From Moanibacter sp965226025 (lineage in GTDB: Bacteria; Verrucomicrobiota; Verrucomicrobiia; Opitutales; UBA2987): a stretch of DNA of 64,000 bases. A model generated the notes under the pieces. That model did no database searches. It saw nothing but the letters and a program-made list of their open reading frames with translations, and had not been told where the DNA came from. The stretch is taken from the NCBI GenBank assembly GCA_965226025.1, contig CBDDCD010000002.1, forward strand, positions 1,488,001-1,552,000. Reading direction: 5' to 3'. This document shows positions 33,740 to 42,154 of this stretch, one piece after another. A program made the translations under genes and the position numbers. Position 1 is the stretch's first letter. Each line of letters starts with the position of its first letter.

Positions 33740-34078
33740 CTACATTTCGGTGGCCTGACGAATCTCGAGCTTTCCGCCGATCTCGAAGGCCGGGCAATCG
33801 TCGCACAATTCGAGAACCGCATCGTAATTCTCGGCTTGGAGAATGAGGTAGCCACCGATGGAAATGTCGTCCTCGCCGACCACTCCCTCCATAGGCTCCT
33901 TCTTTTCGCAGAGCAGCCGACCTGTACTTTCGAGAGGTGCGCCGGCTACCCACGCGCCTTTTTCCGTGAGGTTGCCCATGAAGGCACCCCACTTTTGGTA
34001 AACGGCTCCCTGGCCCGCTTCGTCCAGTTTTTCGAAACCGGGGTTTCCGCCGCGTACGAGAATGAGATAATTATTCAT
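33740..34078 (-). CDS. DGPF/YCII-domain protein 2
   Basis: 112 residues. MNNYLILVRGGNPGFEKLDE, AGAPLESTGRLL and VVGEDDISIGGYLILQAENY correspond to the YCII fold, but the DGPF motif itself is degenerate (VGEDD in its place). It is first in the three-gene unit with the sigma factor, 90 bases upstream of the DGPF protein 1 start. Two DGPF proteins with one ECF42 factor are common. Confidence 0.88.
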   Translation of the reverse strand: MNNYLILVRGGNPGFEKLDEAGQGAVYQKWGAFMGNLTEKGAWVAGAPLESTGRLLCEKKEPMEGVVGEDDISIGGYLILQAENYDAVLELCDDCPAFEIGGKLEIRQATEM

Positions 34079-34328
34079 TTTGATTTATCTGTGGTTATTT
34101 TGATTTGTTTCTAGTTGAGATTGGCCACCGAGGCCAGCTCCACCCATGGGTCGAACGAGAGTCCGGCGAATCGACACATCTGTAGAGATTTTTCTCAAGA
34201 TCGAGCCTTAGCCCGCTTTTCTCAGAAATTTCCGAGCATCCAATTGCGGCAGAGTGCTCCTCCCGCGGTGATGCCGCATGCCGGCCACAAAAAGCGGGCT
34301 AACCTGGAAATCCTGTGAGATTTCCAGG
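34079..34328. repeat. Intergenic inverted repeat 34207-34302
   Basis: TTAGCCCGCTTTT (34207-34219) is perfectly inverted as AAAAGCGGGCTAA (34290-34302), 96 bp apart. No gene. It abuts the selO 3' hairpin. Confidence 0.6.
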
Positions 34329-34332
34329 TTAG
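34299..34332 (-). terminator. Hairpin at the selO 3' end
   Basis: CTAACCTGGAAATC-CTGTGA-GATTTCCAGGTTAG: a perfect 14-bp stem overlapping the TAA stop (34331-34329). No T-run follows on either side. Confidence 0.65.
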
Positions 34333-35771
34333 GTGCCGCAGAAAGTCTCCTGGACGACTTCCTCTGGCCGAGGCGGCGCTTCCAGATCTGCATATTCGGG
34401 CTGCTCGGTGTAGGGCTTCGTCAGGGCATTGGCGAGCCGGTGAAATGGGGCGAAGTCGCCGGCGTAGGCGCTCTGAATGGCTTGCTCGACGCGGTGGTTG
34501 CGCGGAATGAGGATCGGGTTGGCGGCGCGCATCTGGGCGAGTTGGTTGCCTGGGTCAGCCAGCGCTTTCCAGCTCGTGAGCCAGGTCTCGAAGGTGGCGT
34601 GATCGGCGAACAGTGCAGCGAGTGTATCGGGACTCTTCCCTGCGGCGACGCGAGTGAGGTGTCGGAAGAACAGGGTGTAGTCCACCTTCTGACTTTCGAG
34701 GATTTCGAGGGTTTCTTTGATGAACGCCGCCCCTTCCTCGGGCAGGCATAGTTTTAGGCGAAAGGCGTGGAGATAGTGGTGTTGAAACTGGTTTGAGAAG
34801 CCGGCGAGCGCGGTCTCGGCGAGTTCGGTTGCTTTGCCTGTGTCGTCATCCATCAGGGGCAGTAGAGTCTCGGCAAAGCGGATCAGATTCCACTGCGCGA
34901 TGGCGGGTTGGTTGCCCCAGGCATAGCGGGCGCTGTGGTCGATGGAGCTGAAGACGCAATCGGGGTGAAAGGCTTCCATGAATGCGCACGGGCCGAAATC
35001 GATGGTTTCGCCCGAAATGGCGACGTTATCGGTGTTCATCACACCATGTATGAATCCGACCGACATCCATTGGGCGATGAGTTTCGACTGCGCGGCGATG
35101 ACAGACTTCAACAGAGCTAAATAGGGAGCCGACTCGCCGACAGCATCCTGGTGATGGCGGTCGATTGCGTGATCCGCGAGTAGGCGCAGGGCCTCGATGT
35201 CTTGCCGTGCGGAGAAGAATTGGAAAGTGCCGACCCGGATGTGGCTGGCGGCGACGCGGGTGAATACGGCACCGGCCAAGGGTGTTTCGCGCCGAACAGT
35301 TTCGCCGGTGGTAACAGCCGCAAGTGCGCGGGTGGTTGGGATTCCGAGCGCGGCCATGGCTTCGCTGACGAGGTACTCGCGAAGCACCGGGCCGAGCGCG
35401 GCTTTACCGTCGCCACCCCGTGAGAATGGCGTGCGGCCGGAGCCTTTCAGTTGCAGGTCGCGGCGGGTGCCGTCGGCATCGATGACTTCGCCGAGAAGGA
35501 TGGCTCGTCCATCGCCGAGCCTGGGCACGAAACCACCGAACTGGTGCCCGGCGTATGCTTGGGCGAGCGGTTCGGCACCGTCGGGAACGGTGTTGCCGAC
35601 CAGCGTGGCGATGCCCTCCGCGGACTGCAGCCAAGTCGGCTCGATCGCGAGTTGGTGGGCGAGTCCACGATTCAGCCGGATGAGCTGTGGGCTTGGAACT
35701 TGCGCGGGTTCTTGTTTGACAAAGAACCGTTCCGGCAAGCGAGCGTAAGTATTGTCGAAAGGGATGCTCAC
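34329..35771 (-). CDS. selO: Protein adenylyltransferase SelO (YdiU/UPF0061)
   Basis: 480 residues. The pseudokinase-like fold is evident: QAYAGHQFGGFVPRLGDGRA, LQLKGSGRTPFSRGGDGKAA, REYLVSEAMAALGIPTTRAL, GFIHGVMNTDNVAISGETID with DFGP, and PRNHRVEQAIQSA. It ends PEEVVQETFCGT: the near-terminal cysteine present in bacterial SelO is kept. SelO transfers AMP to Ser/Thr/Tyr of target proteins and is tied to redox homeostasis. Isolated gene; convergent repeats at its 3' end. Confidence 0.95.
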   Translation of the reverse strand: MSIPFDNTYARLPERFFVKQEPAQVPSPQLIRLNRGLAHQLAIEPTWLQSAEGIATLVGNTVPDGAEPLAQAYAGHQFGGFVPRLGDGRAILLGEVIDADGTRRDLQLKGSGRTPFSRGGDGKAALGPVLREYLVSEAMAALGIPTTRALAAVTTGETVRRETPLAGAVFTRVAASHIRVGTFQFFSARQDIEALRLLADHAIDRHHQDAVGESAPYLALLKSVIAAQSKLIAQWMSVGFIHGVMNTDNVAISGETIDFGPCAFMEAFHPDCVFSSIDHSARYAWGNQPAIAQWNLIRFAETLLPLMDDDTGKATELAETALAGFSNQFQHHYLHAFRLKLCLPEEGAAFIKETLEILESQKVDYTLFFRHLTRVAAGKSPDTLAALFADHATFETWLTSWKALADPGNQLAQMRAANPILIPRNHRVEQAIQSAYAGDFAPFHRLANALTKPYTEQPEYADLEAPPRPEEVVQETFCGT

Positions 35772-35873
35772 TTTACCATGTATTGGAGGTCGGGTTCCCG
35801 GAATTCATCTCTCTTGTTCGCTCGCTCTTTCATTCGTTTGTTGTCGGTGCATTATGGTGAGTGGGATGGAGAC

Positions 35874-36071
35874 TCATTTGTCTGAGTCATCTCCATCCTG
35901 TTTCTTTTTTACGCTTGTCCCGATACCGGCGCCGATGGCAATACCCAGAGCCATGCCAAGAGCCACGCCTGTTCCCACATCATCGAATGCCGCGCCAAAT
36001 GCCGCGCCAAAAGAAAGACCAAGGGCTACGCCGAGCCCTGTAATACTGTTCGATCTTCTGTCGTGACTCAT
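35874..36071 (-). CDS. Glycine-zipper small membrane protein
   Basis: 65 residues. The middle (GLGVALGLSFGAAFGAAFDD, VGTGVALGMALGIAIGAGIG) is a glycine-zipper transmembrane pattern with two segments around a short polar turn; charged ends MSHDRRSNS and KKKQDGDDSD. A stretch of CGCC/GGC codons makes it low complexity. Function unknown; similar small proteins are often annotated as hypothetical glycine-zipper proteins. Confidence 0.7.
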   Translation of the reverse strand: MSHDRRSNSITGLGVALGLSFGAAFGAAFDDVGTGVALGMALGIAIGAGIGTSVKKKQDGDDSDK

Positions 36072-36406
36072 AGTCGCGATCTAAGGTCCAAAGGGCAAGT
36101 CCTCGAATTCGTGGCGACCCACCCCCAACCCCTTTCCTAGGAGGGGATCGAATAGGTTCCGGGTATCAAGACGGACGATCATAGCTTAGTACTCCAGTAG
36201 TCGATCCTCCAGGTCGTGTTTCTGGTTGCTCATCGTAATTTCCTATTTTGCTATTGTTTCGACCAGATTCGCATTGGATGTTGGGCGTTGAGCGTTGGAT
36301 GTTGTTCGTGCTAACTCAAGGCAGGACAAGACAGAACGGGAAGTCCGCCCACAGTCCATGTTGCACAACTATTAAGGGGTGAGGACTTAACAAGCAGGAG
36401 GTAATA
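36072..36406. other. Intergenic with REP-like repeat, copy 4
   Basis: GTGGCGACCCACCCCCAACC then CCTTTCCTAGGAGGGGATCG (36112-36150) is a diverged REP-like copy. A GGATGTTGGGCGTTGAGCGT run follows (about 36277). AGGAGG at 36397 serves the next gene. Confidence 0.6.
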
Positions 36407-37366
36407 ATGACCAACTATCGTTTCAAACTGGGGATGGCCCTTCACATGTCGGGACTCTCTTTTACAGATGCGCTCGCCCTGGCCAAGGAACTGGGTGCGG
36501 AGTATGGGTGGTTCGCCGATCTTGGCTGGGCTGATGGTTCCCGCTCTGCAAACAGTCGGAGTAGCCAGGAAAAGCTCAGCGACGCCGCCATCGATGGTAT
36601 AGGCCAACACGCCGCTCGGCACGGAATCAAGCTATTCATGATCGGTGCTGCCGGAGCCTTCAGTAACCTCCACTTGAGCGATCTGCGGCTTGAGGCGCTC
36701 GAGGACGATCCCGCGTTTCGTAAGGATTTTGACCGCCTCATTCTGACTATGCAGGCTGCCGTCCGGCTCCAAGTGGGTGCCGTGCTGGCTTACACTTTCG
36801 CATGGCCCGGAGAATATTCAGCCGGTAAGCCAACCTGGCCCATGCGGTGGCTGACGCGCGGCGGTGTGATCGCTGATGTCGATACCGAAAAGTGGCTCAA
36901 AGCGTTCTCGCTCGTCGCGGAGCAGGCCGAGAAGTATGAGGTCGACGTGGTTTTGGGAAATCTCCCCTGGCATTACACCAACACAACCCAACACTGTCGC
37001 GAGCTGCTCGAGAAACTCGGCTCCAACCGAATCAAGATCATGTGGCACCCGTCCGACAATCTGACCTGTGGTGAGGCGGATTCGGCGACGGCAGGATTCA
37101 CCAATATACGGCCCTATCTAAATTCCCTTCACGTCAAAGACTTGCGGGTCAGGGACGGACTGGGTCTCAAGTTCGAGTACTGTCCCCTGGGCGATGGAGA
37201 GGTGGATTTTCCAACTGTGTTACGCAACCTTCGTGACCACCGCTGTGACGCTGTTTTCGCCGTTGCCACTCACTTCCGCAGGCCCGGCCGCGATGACGAA
37301 GACGCGATGCGGATCAACTTTACCAAGATCAAACCCCTAATCAGCAAGATAGAGGCCGGTGAGTAA
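36407..37366 (+). CDS. Xylose isomerase-like TIM-barrel protein
   Basis: 319 residues with AGGAGG five bases before ATG. FKLGMALHMSGLSFTDALAL, HGIKLFMIGAAGAF, VDVVLGNLPWHYTNTTQHCR, KIMWHPSDNLTCGEADSATA, LNSLHVKDLRVRDGLGLKFE and CPLGDGEVDFPTVLRNLR follow the PF01261 barrel, ending with HFRRPGRDDEDAM. The expected Glu in strand 4 is replaced by Asn-Leu-Pro (GNLPWH), so metal binding may be atypical. Single-gene unit. Confidence 0.82.
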   Translation: MTNYRFKLGMALHMSGLSFTDALALAKELGAEYGWFADLGWADGSRSANSRSSQEKLSDAAIDGIGQHAARHGIKLFMIGAAGAFSNLHLSDLRLEALEDDPAFRKDFDRLILTMQAAVRLQVGAVLAYTFAWPGEYSAGKPTWPMRWLTRGGVIADVDTEKWLKAFSLVAEQAEKYEVDVVLGNLPWHYTNTTQHCRELLEKLGSNRIKIMWHPSDNLTCGEADSATAGFTNIRPYLNSLHVKDLRVRDGLGLKFEYCPLGDGEVDFPTVLRNLRDHRCDAVFAVATHFRRPGRDDEDAMRINFTKIKPLISKIEAGE

Positions 37367-38204
37367 TTGGTGTTTTCCTGGTGAGCGGTCTTTTCAGTTA
37401 GATGAACGATAAAGATCGCTGCGCTCCAAGCCCGAGGAGGAGGATCCCGCTGAGCCGGAATATCTAATCCGCCAACTGGCAATCTCCGCTCATGAAAAGA
37501 CTGAAAATCGCGCCTCGGAAGCCTGTATGGGCATTGAAGTTTCTGGTCAGCGCCGCCTCCGGTGCACTGGCACTTACCGGATCAATCAAGGTCGAAACTT
37601 CCTCGATCCTCGAAGAAGAGCGAAAGTTGCCCGCGGATGGCACAGGGCGATCCCGCAGTTGGGAGAAAGAGTGATTACCCTCAGGTGGCAGAGCAATCCC
37701 TCAGCCTGACGGCACCGTCACACTTCTACTCAAAGCTCGATCAAGCAGTGCAACATCTCTCCCAAAGCTTTCTCCTTCGATCACCCTTTGGGTGCGGTAC
37801 TGCTCTGCCATCTGAGGGTACTATTCCGTGTCAAAAACGGTGTCAATCGTCACCCGGAAACCCGCATGGGCATTGGAGTTTCAGGTCAGTGGAGAGGTGG
37901 AATGGTGGAATCTGCGATTTATCGTAAAATACTTGTTGTCAGACATTTAACTTGGTAATTCCCGTAGCTTGCTGCGGGGTCGCTGACTTTCTGAAGCATC
38001 AGCTTGACAGGTCCGCTCGCGGTTGGGCACCTATCAACCATGACGACGCTCCTTCAGGCTGGTTGCCGTGGGTTTTTCCTCGAACTATCTGGAATGGAGA
38101 TTATGATCAGTAATTATGATTATTGTTGGGGTCTGTTGTGGTAGGTAGAGCCCGTCCCAGTGGTGGAAACAATTGATTTTTAATGAGTTATGGGCAAAAA
38201 AAAG
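37367..38204. repeat. Repeat-dense intergenic region
   Basis: Composite repeat 37400-37550 (partner 20965-21120), MITE 37676-37820 and a 35-bp repeat CGGAAACCCGCATGGGCATT at 37855-37890 related to CGGAAGCCTGTATGGGCATT at 37514. No real gene; the short frames here follow repeat DNA. Confidence 0.7.
37676..37820. mobile_element. MITE, 145 bp, 20-bp terminal inverted repeats flanked by TA
   Basis: TACCCTCAGGTGGCAGAGCA (37676-37695) against TGCTCTGCCATCTGAGGGTA (37801-37820): 19 of 20 positions pair. The ends are TA on both sides, as after TA target duplication by IS630/Tc1-type transposases. No coding capacity. Distinct sequence from the CTAG-TIR family. Confidence 0.82.
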
Positions 38205-38236
38205 GCCGGATAGAGCTGCGAAAAGCTCGATCCGGC
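38205..38236 (-). terminator. Rho-independent terminator, minus strand
   Basis: GCCGGATAGAGCT-GCGAAA-AGCTCGATCCGGC, 12/13 stem. On the minus strand it is followed by CC and eight T (from A8 at 38196-38203). It lies in front of the IS transposase and would stop transcription leaving the element. Confidence 0.75.
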
Positions 38237-38287
38237 GAAAAGGGGCGCTTATGCTTGCGTTAGTCAAATACAAAGCACGCCCTTCTC

Positions 38288-39766
38288 ATGAAAAATATTG
38301 CCGTACAAAGCTTCCTGCGTCCAGCCCTAACTCCAGTCATTCGATGCAAAGACTACACCGTGTTTCTGGAAACAATGGAGCGGATTGACCGGGTTTTGAT
38401 CGACTCCTCGCTGGAAAGGGAGGCGATCGTAAAAGCCTTGGAAGGATGGGATGAAGCGGGAGGGAAGGATCGGGAGCGACGCGCTCTAAGAGCGATAAAA
38501 GCGCTGCGGGTGGAGGTGGTGCGTCATTTACTCGGAGGGATATCCTTTCGTTGTCTGTCGCAGGAGTTGGGACGCAGTGAGCTTCTGGCTAATTTTTGCC
38601 GGGTGCGTGAGGTAGACGGGATCCGGAAAATATCGAAGAGCAGTCTGGAACGGGATTCGAAATTCTTCGACGAAGCGTATCTGAGACAGCTGCATGCAAG
38701 GATGACCGAGGTGGTGGGCAATGCTGAACATTGTGGTGAGGCAGGATTAGAGAAGCCGATCGATACGAGGGAATGCCTGATCGACGCCACTTGCCTGGAA
38801 GCGAACATCCACTGGCCCGTGGACTGGGTCTTGCTCAAGGATGTGGGAGCAACGCTGCTCAAGGCGATCAGTCTGATCCGGCAGGCGGGAATGAAACAGC
38901 GCATGCCCCAGGGAGCAAAGGGATTGGCTCGGGAGATGAACAAACGGTGCCTGGAGATGACGCATGCGCGTCGGCGCCGGGAGGCGGGCAAAGCGCGTAA
39001 AGGGATCCTGCGGCGGATGAAGCTATTGCTCAAGAAGATTGAGGGCCATGCCCTTCGCCACCGTGACTTATTGGAAGCTATGTGGATGCAAAGCGATTAC
39101 ACCGAGAAGAAGGCGAGCCGAATCATCGAGCGAATGGATGGTATGTTAGAGCAGATACCGCAGGTCATGAAACAGGCGCACGAACGGATCATAGGGGGGC
39201 GGCAGGTGAAGAATGAGGAGAAGATCCTGAGCGCCTACGAACCTGAGATTGACGTCATCGTGCGAGGCAAGGCAGATCGGGAGGTGGAGTTTGGCAACAC
39301 CCTTTATTTATGCGAGAGCGCAGAGGGATATCTGTTGGACTGGAAACTGTATGGGGGGCAGGCCCCGAGCGAATTGAAGCAGCTTTGGGAAAGTCTGGAG
39401 AGGCAAAAGGGCTTCGCTTTAGAGGAGAAGATCGAAGCGATCAGTGGGGATCGGGGCTATGCCTCGAAGGCGGCCAGCAAGCGGCTCCAGGCAGAGGGGA
39501 TTTTTGACGCCCTTACGCCCCGCAATCCACAAGAGCTCAAGGAGCGGATGGAGGAGCCGCGCTTTGTCCGGTTGCAGCGACGACGAGGGAGCACCGAAGG
39601 CCGGATCGGAGTGCTCAAGAACCGATGGCACGGGGGCAAGATACGCAGCAAAGGCTTTGACAACCGTAACCTTAGCGTGGCCTGGTCGGTTCTGTCCCAC
39701 AATCTATGGAAAATCGCGCAGAGACTTGCGCAAGAACATGAGAAAGAGGCAACGCAGGCGGCATAG
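38288..39766 (+). CDS. DDE transposase (IS5/ISNCY-like)
   Basis: 492 residues. Conserved landmarks: ECLIDATCLEANIHWPVDWV (first D), AISGDRGYASKAASKRL (second D region) and RRGSTEGRIGVLKNRWHGGK (third acidic residue E), then WSVLSHNLWKIAQRLAQEH. A long basic helical insertion with HARRRREAGKARKGILRRMK occurs at about 215-245. No frameshift. I found no convincing terminal inverted repeats around it; the flanking 38100-38280 and 39770-39900 regions have only weak similarity. Confidence 0.85.
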   Translation: MKNIAVQSFLRPALTPVIRCKDYTVFLETMERIDRVLIDSSLEREAIVKALEGWDEAGGKDRERRALRAIKALRVEVVRHLLGGISFRCLSQELGRSELLANFCRVREVDGIRKISKSSLERDSKFFDEAYLRQLHARMTEVVGNAEHCGEAGLEKPIDTRECLIDATCLEANIHWPVDWVLLKDVGATLLKAISLIRQAGMKQRMPQGAKGLAREMNKRCLEMTHARRRREAGKARKGILRRMKLLLKKIEGHALRHRDLLEAMWMQSDYTEKKASRIIERMDGMLEQIPQVMKQAHERIIGGRQVKNEEKILSAYEPEIDVIVRGKADREVEFGNTLYLCESAEGYLLDWKLYGGQAPSELKQLWESLERQKGFALEEKIEAISGDRGYASKAASKRLQAEGIFDALTPRNPQELKERMEEPRFVRLQRRRGSTEGRIGVLKNRWHGGKIRSKGFDNRNLSVAWSVLSHNLWKIAQRLAQEHEKEATQAA

Positions 39767-40021
39767 GGATCCAAGAATCGAGTCAGAGGCGCTTCCTTGG
39801 GAGAACTATCGACTCAAAGCGAGAGGAAGGGTGCTGGAAAGGTGCATAACGGATAAAAGGTAAGCTACCGAGGACGGAAGGCATGTCGTGGTCTACATAA
39901 CGTGACGAAGATTGATATCGGTATCAGGCTTCCACCCAAATCCTCTCGGATTTGGGACAGCCTCTATGTATCTGTAGGTTTCGGTACCTCGCCCATTTGC
40001 CCGAATAGCGATGTTCGCCCT

Positions 40022-42154
40022 ATGACGAGGATCTCGACCTCCCTTCTTTTGGCTAGTTTACTATGGCATTCTCAAGGAGAGGCTGCCGAAAATCTGATCC
40101 TCAATATTGAGCTCACTGAATCGGGTTCAGTGCTGTTAAGTTGGCCGTCGAGCCAAGTCGGGTATCTTCTGGAAGAGACAGGCGACCTGTCTAACTGGTT
40201 CATCCTCGATAATCCGACGATCCTGGCCGAAGGGCTCTATCAGAACGAGATAGATCCGGTAGTTGGATCACGGTTCTTTCGTCTTATCTCCCCTTCACTG
40301 TTGTCAGTTTTGGATACAGGTCCTTTTGATGGGGAATCAGGAGTCGCCGTAACGCGAAAGAGTACCATCGATTTCGATCTGCCCTTAGCGGAATCCTCCA
40401 CCGTGACAGGCCAGCATGTATATGCGGAAAGTGGAGGGCAGCTATTAGACGCGCGCATCCAACTTTCTAGTGATGGTCGCAGTATAGCATTGTTCTACGA
40501 TGAGACATTACCTCCCAGTTCAACGATCACCGTAACGATCAACGGTGATGGGCTACTGGATTTGATTGGGCGGGAAGTGGATTTCGATGGCGATGGGGCC
40601 CCAGGGGGGTTCCTGCAGATCCAGTTTCAAACGCTTAGCATTACTCCTATTGCCGGGACGGCAGTTATGGGAAGAGTGTGGGCGTCGGAGTTTGTTGAAG
40701 TTGAAGGAGAAATCACCAACCAGAATCTACCTCTTGAGGGTGCGACCATCACCGTCGATGGAGCTGAGGAGACGCTCAATTCCGTCACGGACGCAGCGGG
40801 AAATTTCATCCTCGACCCATCCCCCGCCGGTCGGTTTTTCGTCCACATCGACGGTCGAACCGCTCAGGGGAGTGATTGGCCGGACGGAGATTACTATCCC
40901 TTTGTGGGAAAGAGTTGGGAAGCGATCGGGGGTCGCGATGACAATAATGTCGGCGATATTTACCGACCTCTCGTTACTGCAGGCACGCTGCAGGAAGTGA
41001 GCAACTCCAGCGATACGGTGGTCGAATTTCCAGCGGGGGTCCTCGCCGAGCAACCTGAACTTGTCGGCGTTTCGATTACGGTTCCGGCGGGCTCTCTCTA
41101 TTCCGATGACGGAACCTTTGGAGGACAGGTCGGCATCGCACCGGTCGATCCGAGCCGCCTGCCTGGGGCTTTGCCGGAAGACCTGCAGTTCGCGCTCGTG
41201 ATTACGGTGCAGACGGATGGCCCTACCAATTTCGATGTGCCGACGCCGGTTCGGTTTCCCAATTTGCCCGACCCGGTGACCGGCGAACTGTTGCCACCCG
41301 GAGCAAAAAGCGCTCTATGGAGTTTTAACCACGATACCGGTCGGTGGGAAATCCAGGGCTCCATGACTGTCTCCGACGATGGTCTCTTCGTGGTTTCCGA
41401 CCCCGGTGTAGGCATTACCGCTCCCGGCTGGCACGGTACCCTACCCGGCTCACCCGGCAGTGGCGGTGGTGGTGGTAGCCCTAATGATAGCAATGAGGAT
41501 CCGTGTCTGGCCAAAAAGAAACTGTTTGGAAGCGCGATTGCACAATGCGAATTTGCCGCTGCTACTAGCGGGATCGGTTTCGCGTGGGGCGCGGGATGCC
41601 TATTCAGTGCAGCTACGGCGCTCGGAAATTCGGCGCTCGACTGCAATATCGATCCCTCCAGTTGCGGATGTACCTTGGCGACCAACGCAGCCGGAGGATT
41701 GGTGGGATGTATACCCGGACCGGCCGGACCACTTTTCGCATGCGGGTACCAAGTGGATGCCGCGCGTCGAACGTTGGCGGATTGCATTGCAGTAAACAGT
41801 TCATCTCAAGGCAGCCCCCTCGGCGCGCTTGAAATTGGCGAAGACGAATTCGCCAACCAGATTGAACTGAACGAAGCTCTCAGTGAAATTTATCTCATCG
41901 TACTGGGCGATCCAGTGTGGGCTGGCAGCGATCCACTTGGAGCTGTTCAGATCGAAGACTTCGTCATTGAGGTATATTTCGCAACCACTCCGGAAAGTGA
42001 CCTCGGGGTTCTTATCTCGGAATCGGAGGAACAGCTTCTAGATGCCATGCCGCTTCCGAACGAAATTTCAACGGTGCATCGGAATGCGTTGCATGACCGG
42101 TTAGAGGCGATGGCTGCGGGTACGTTCACGTTTACGCAGTTGGAAGTGGATTAA
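40022..42154 (+). pseudogene. Giant secreted repeat protein, part 1
   Basis: Start ATG 40022 begins a signal peptide (MTRISTSLLLASLLWHSQGE-AAEN). A verrucomicrobial-type beta domain (LLSWPSSQVGYLLEETGDLS..RFFRL) is followed by an SbsA/Big_5-like Ig domain (GVAVTRKSTIDFDLPLAESS), a carboxypeptidase-regulatory-like domain (LEGATITVDGAEETLNSVTD then AGNFILDPSPAG) and Cys-rich GSGGGGGSPNDSNEDPCLA with about nine cysteines. The frame stops at TAA 42152-42154, but the same frame continues for another 1,200 codons, so I read this as a nonsense break in one gene. Confidence 0.85.

Larger units (their letters stand above)
38100..39900 (+). mobile_element. Insertion sequence carrying the 492-aa transposase (ends not defined)
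   Basis: Assigned from the intact transposase and the upstream hairpin (38205-38236). Boundaries are estimates; CGGTAGCTTACC-like sequence at about 39858 and CCGTAGCTTGCTGC at about 37964 are the nearest possible inverted ends but pair poorly. Confidence 0.4.

Noticed and set aside
37492..37927. Short plus frames of 60 and 121 codons
   Set aside because: They translate composite repeat and MITE DNA; composition is not protein-like.
42152..42154. Stop codon recoding at TAA in the giant gene
   Set aside because: TAA is rarely recoded, no recoding signal (hairpin or SECIS-like element) is visible, and a second break exists downstream, so mutation or error is simpler.
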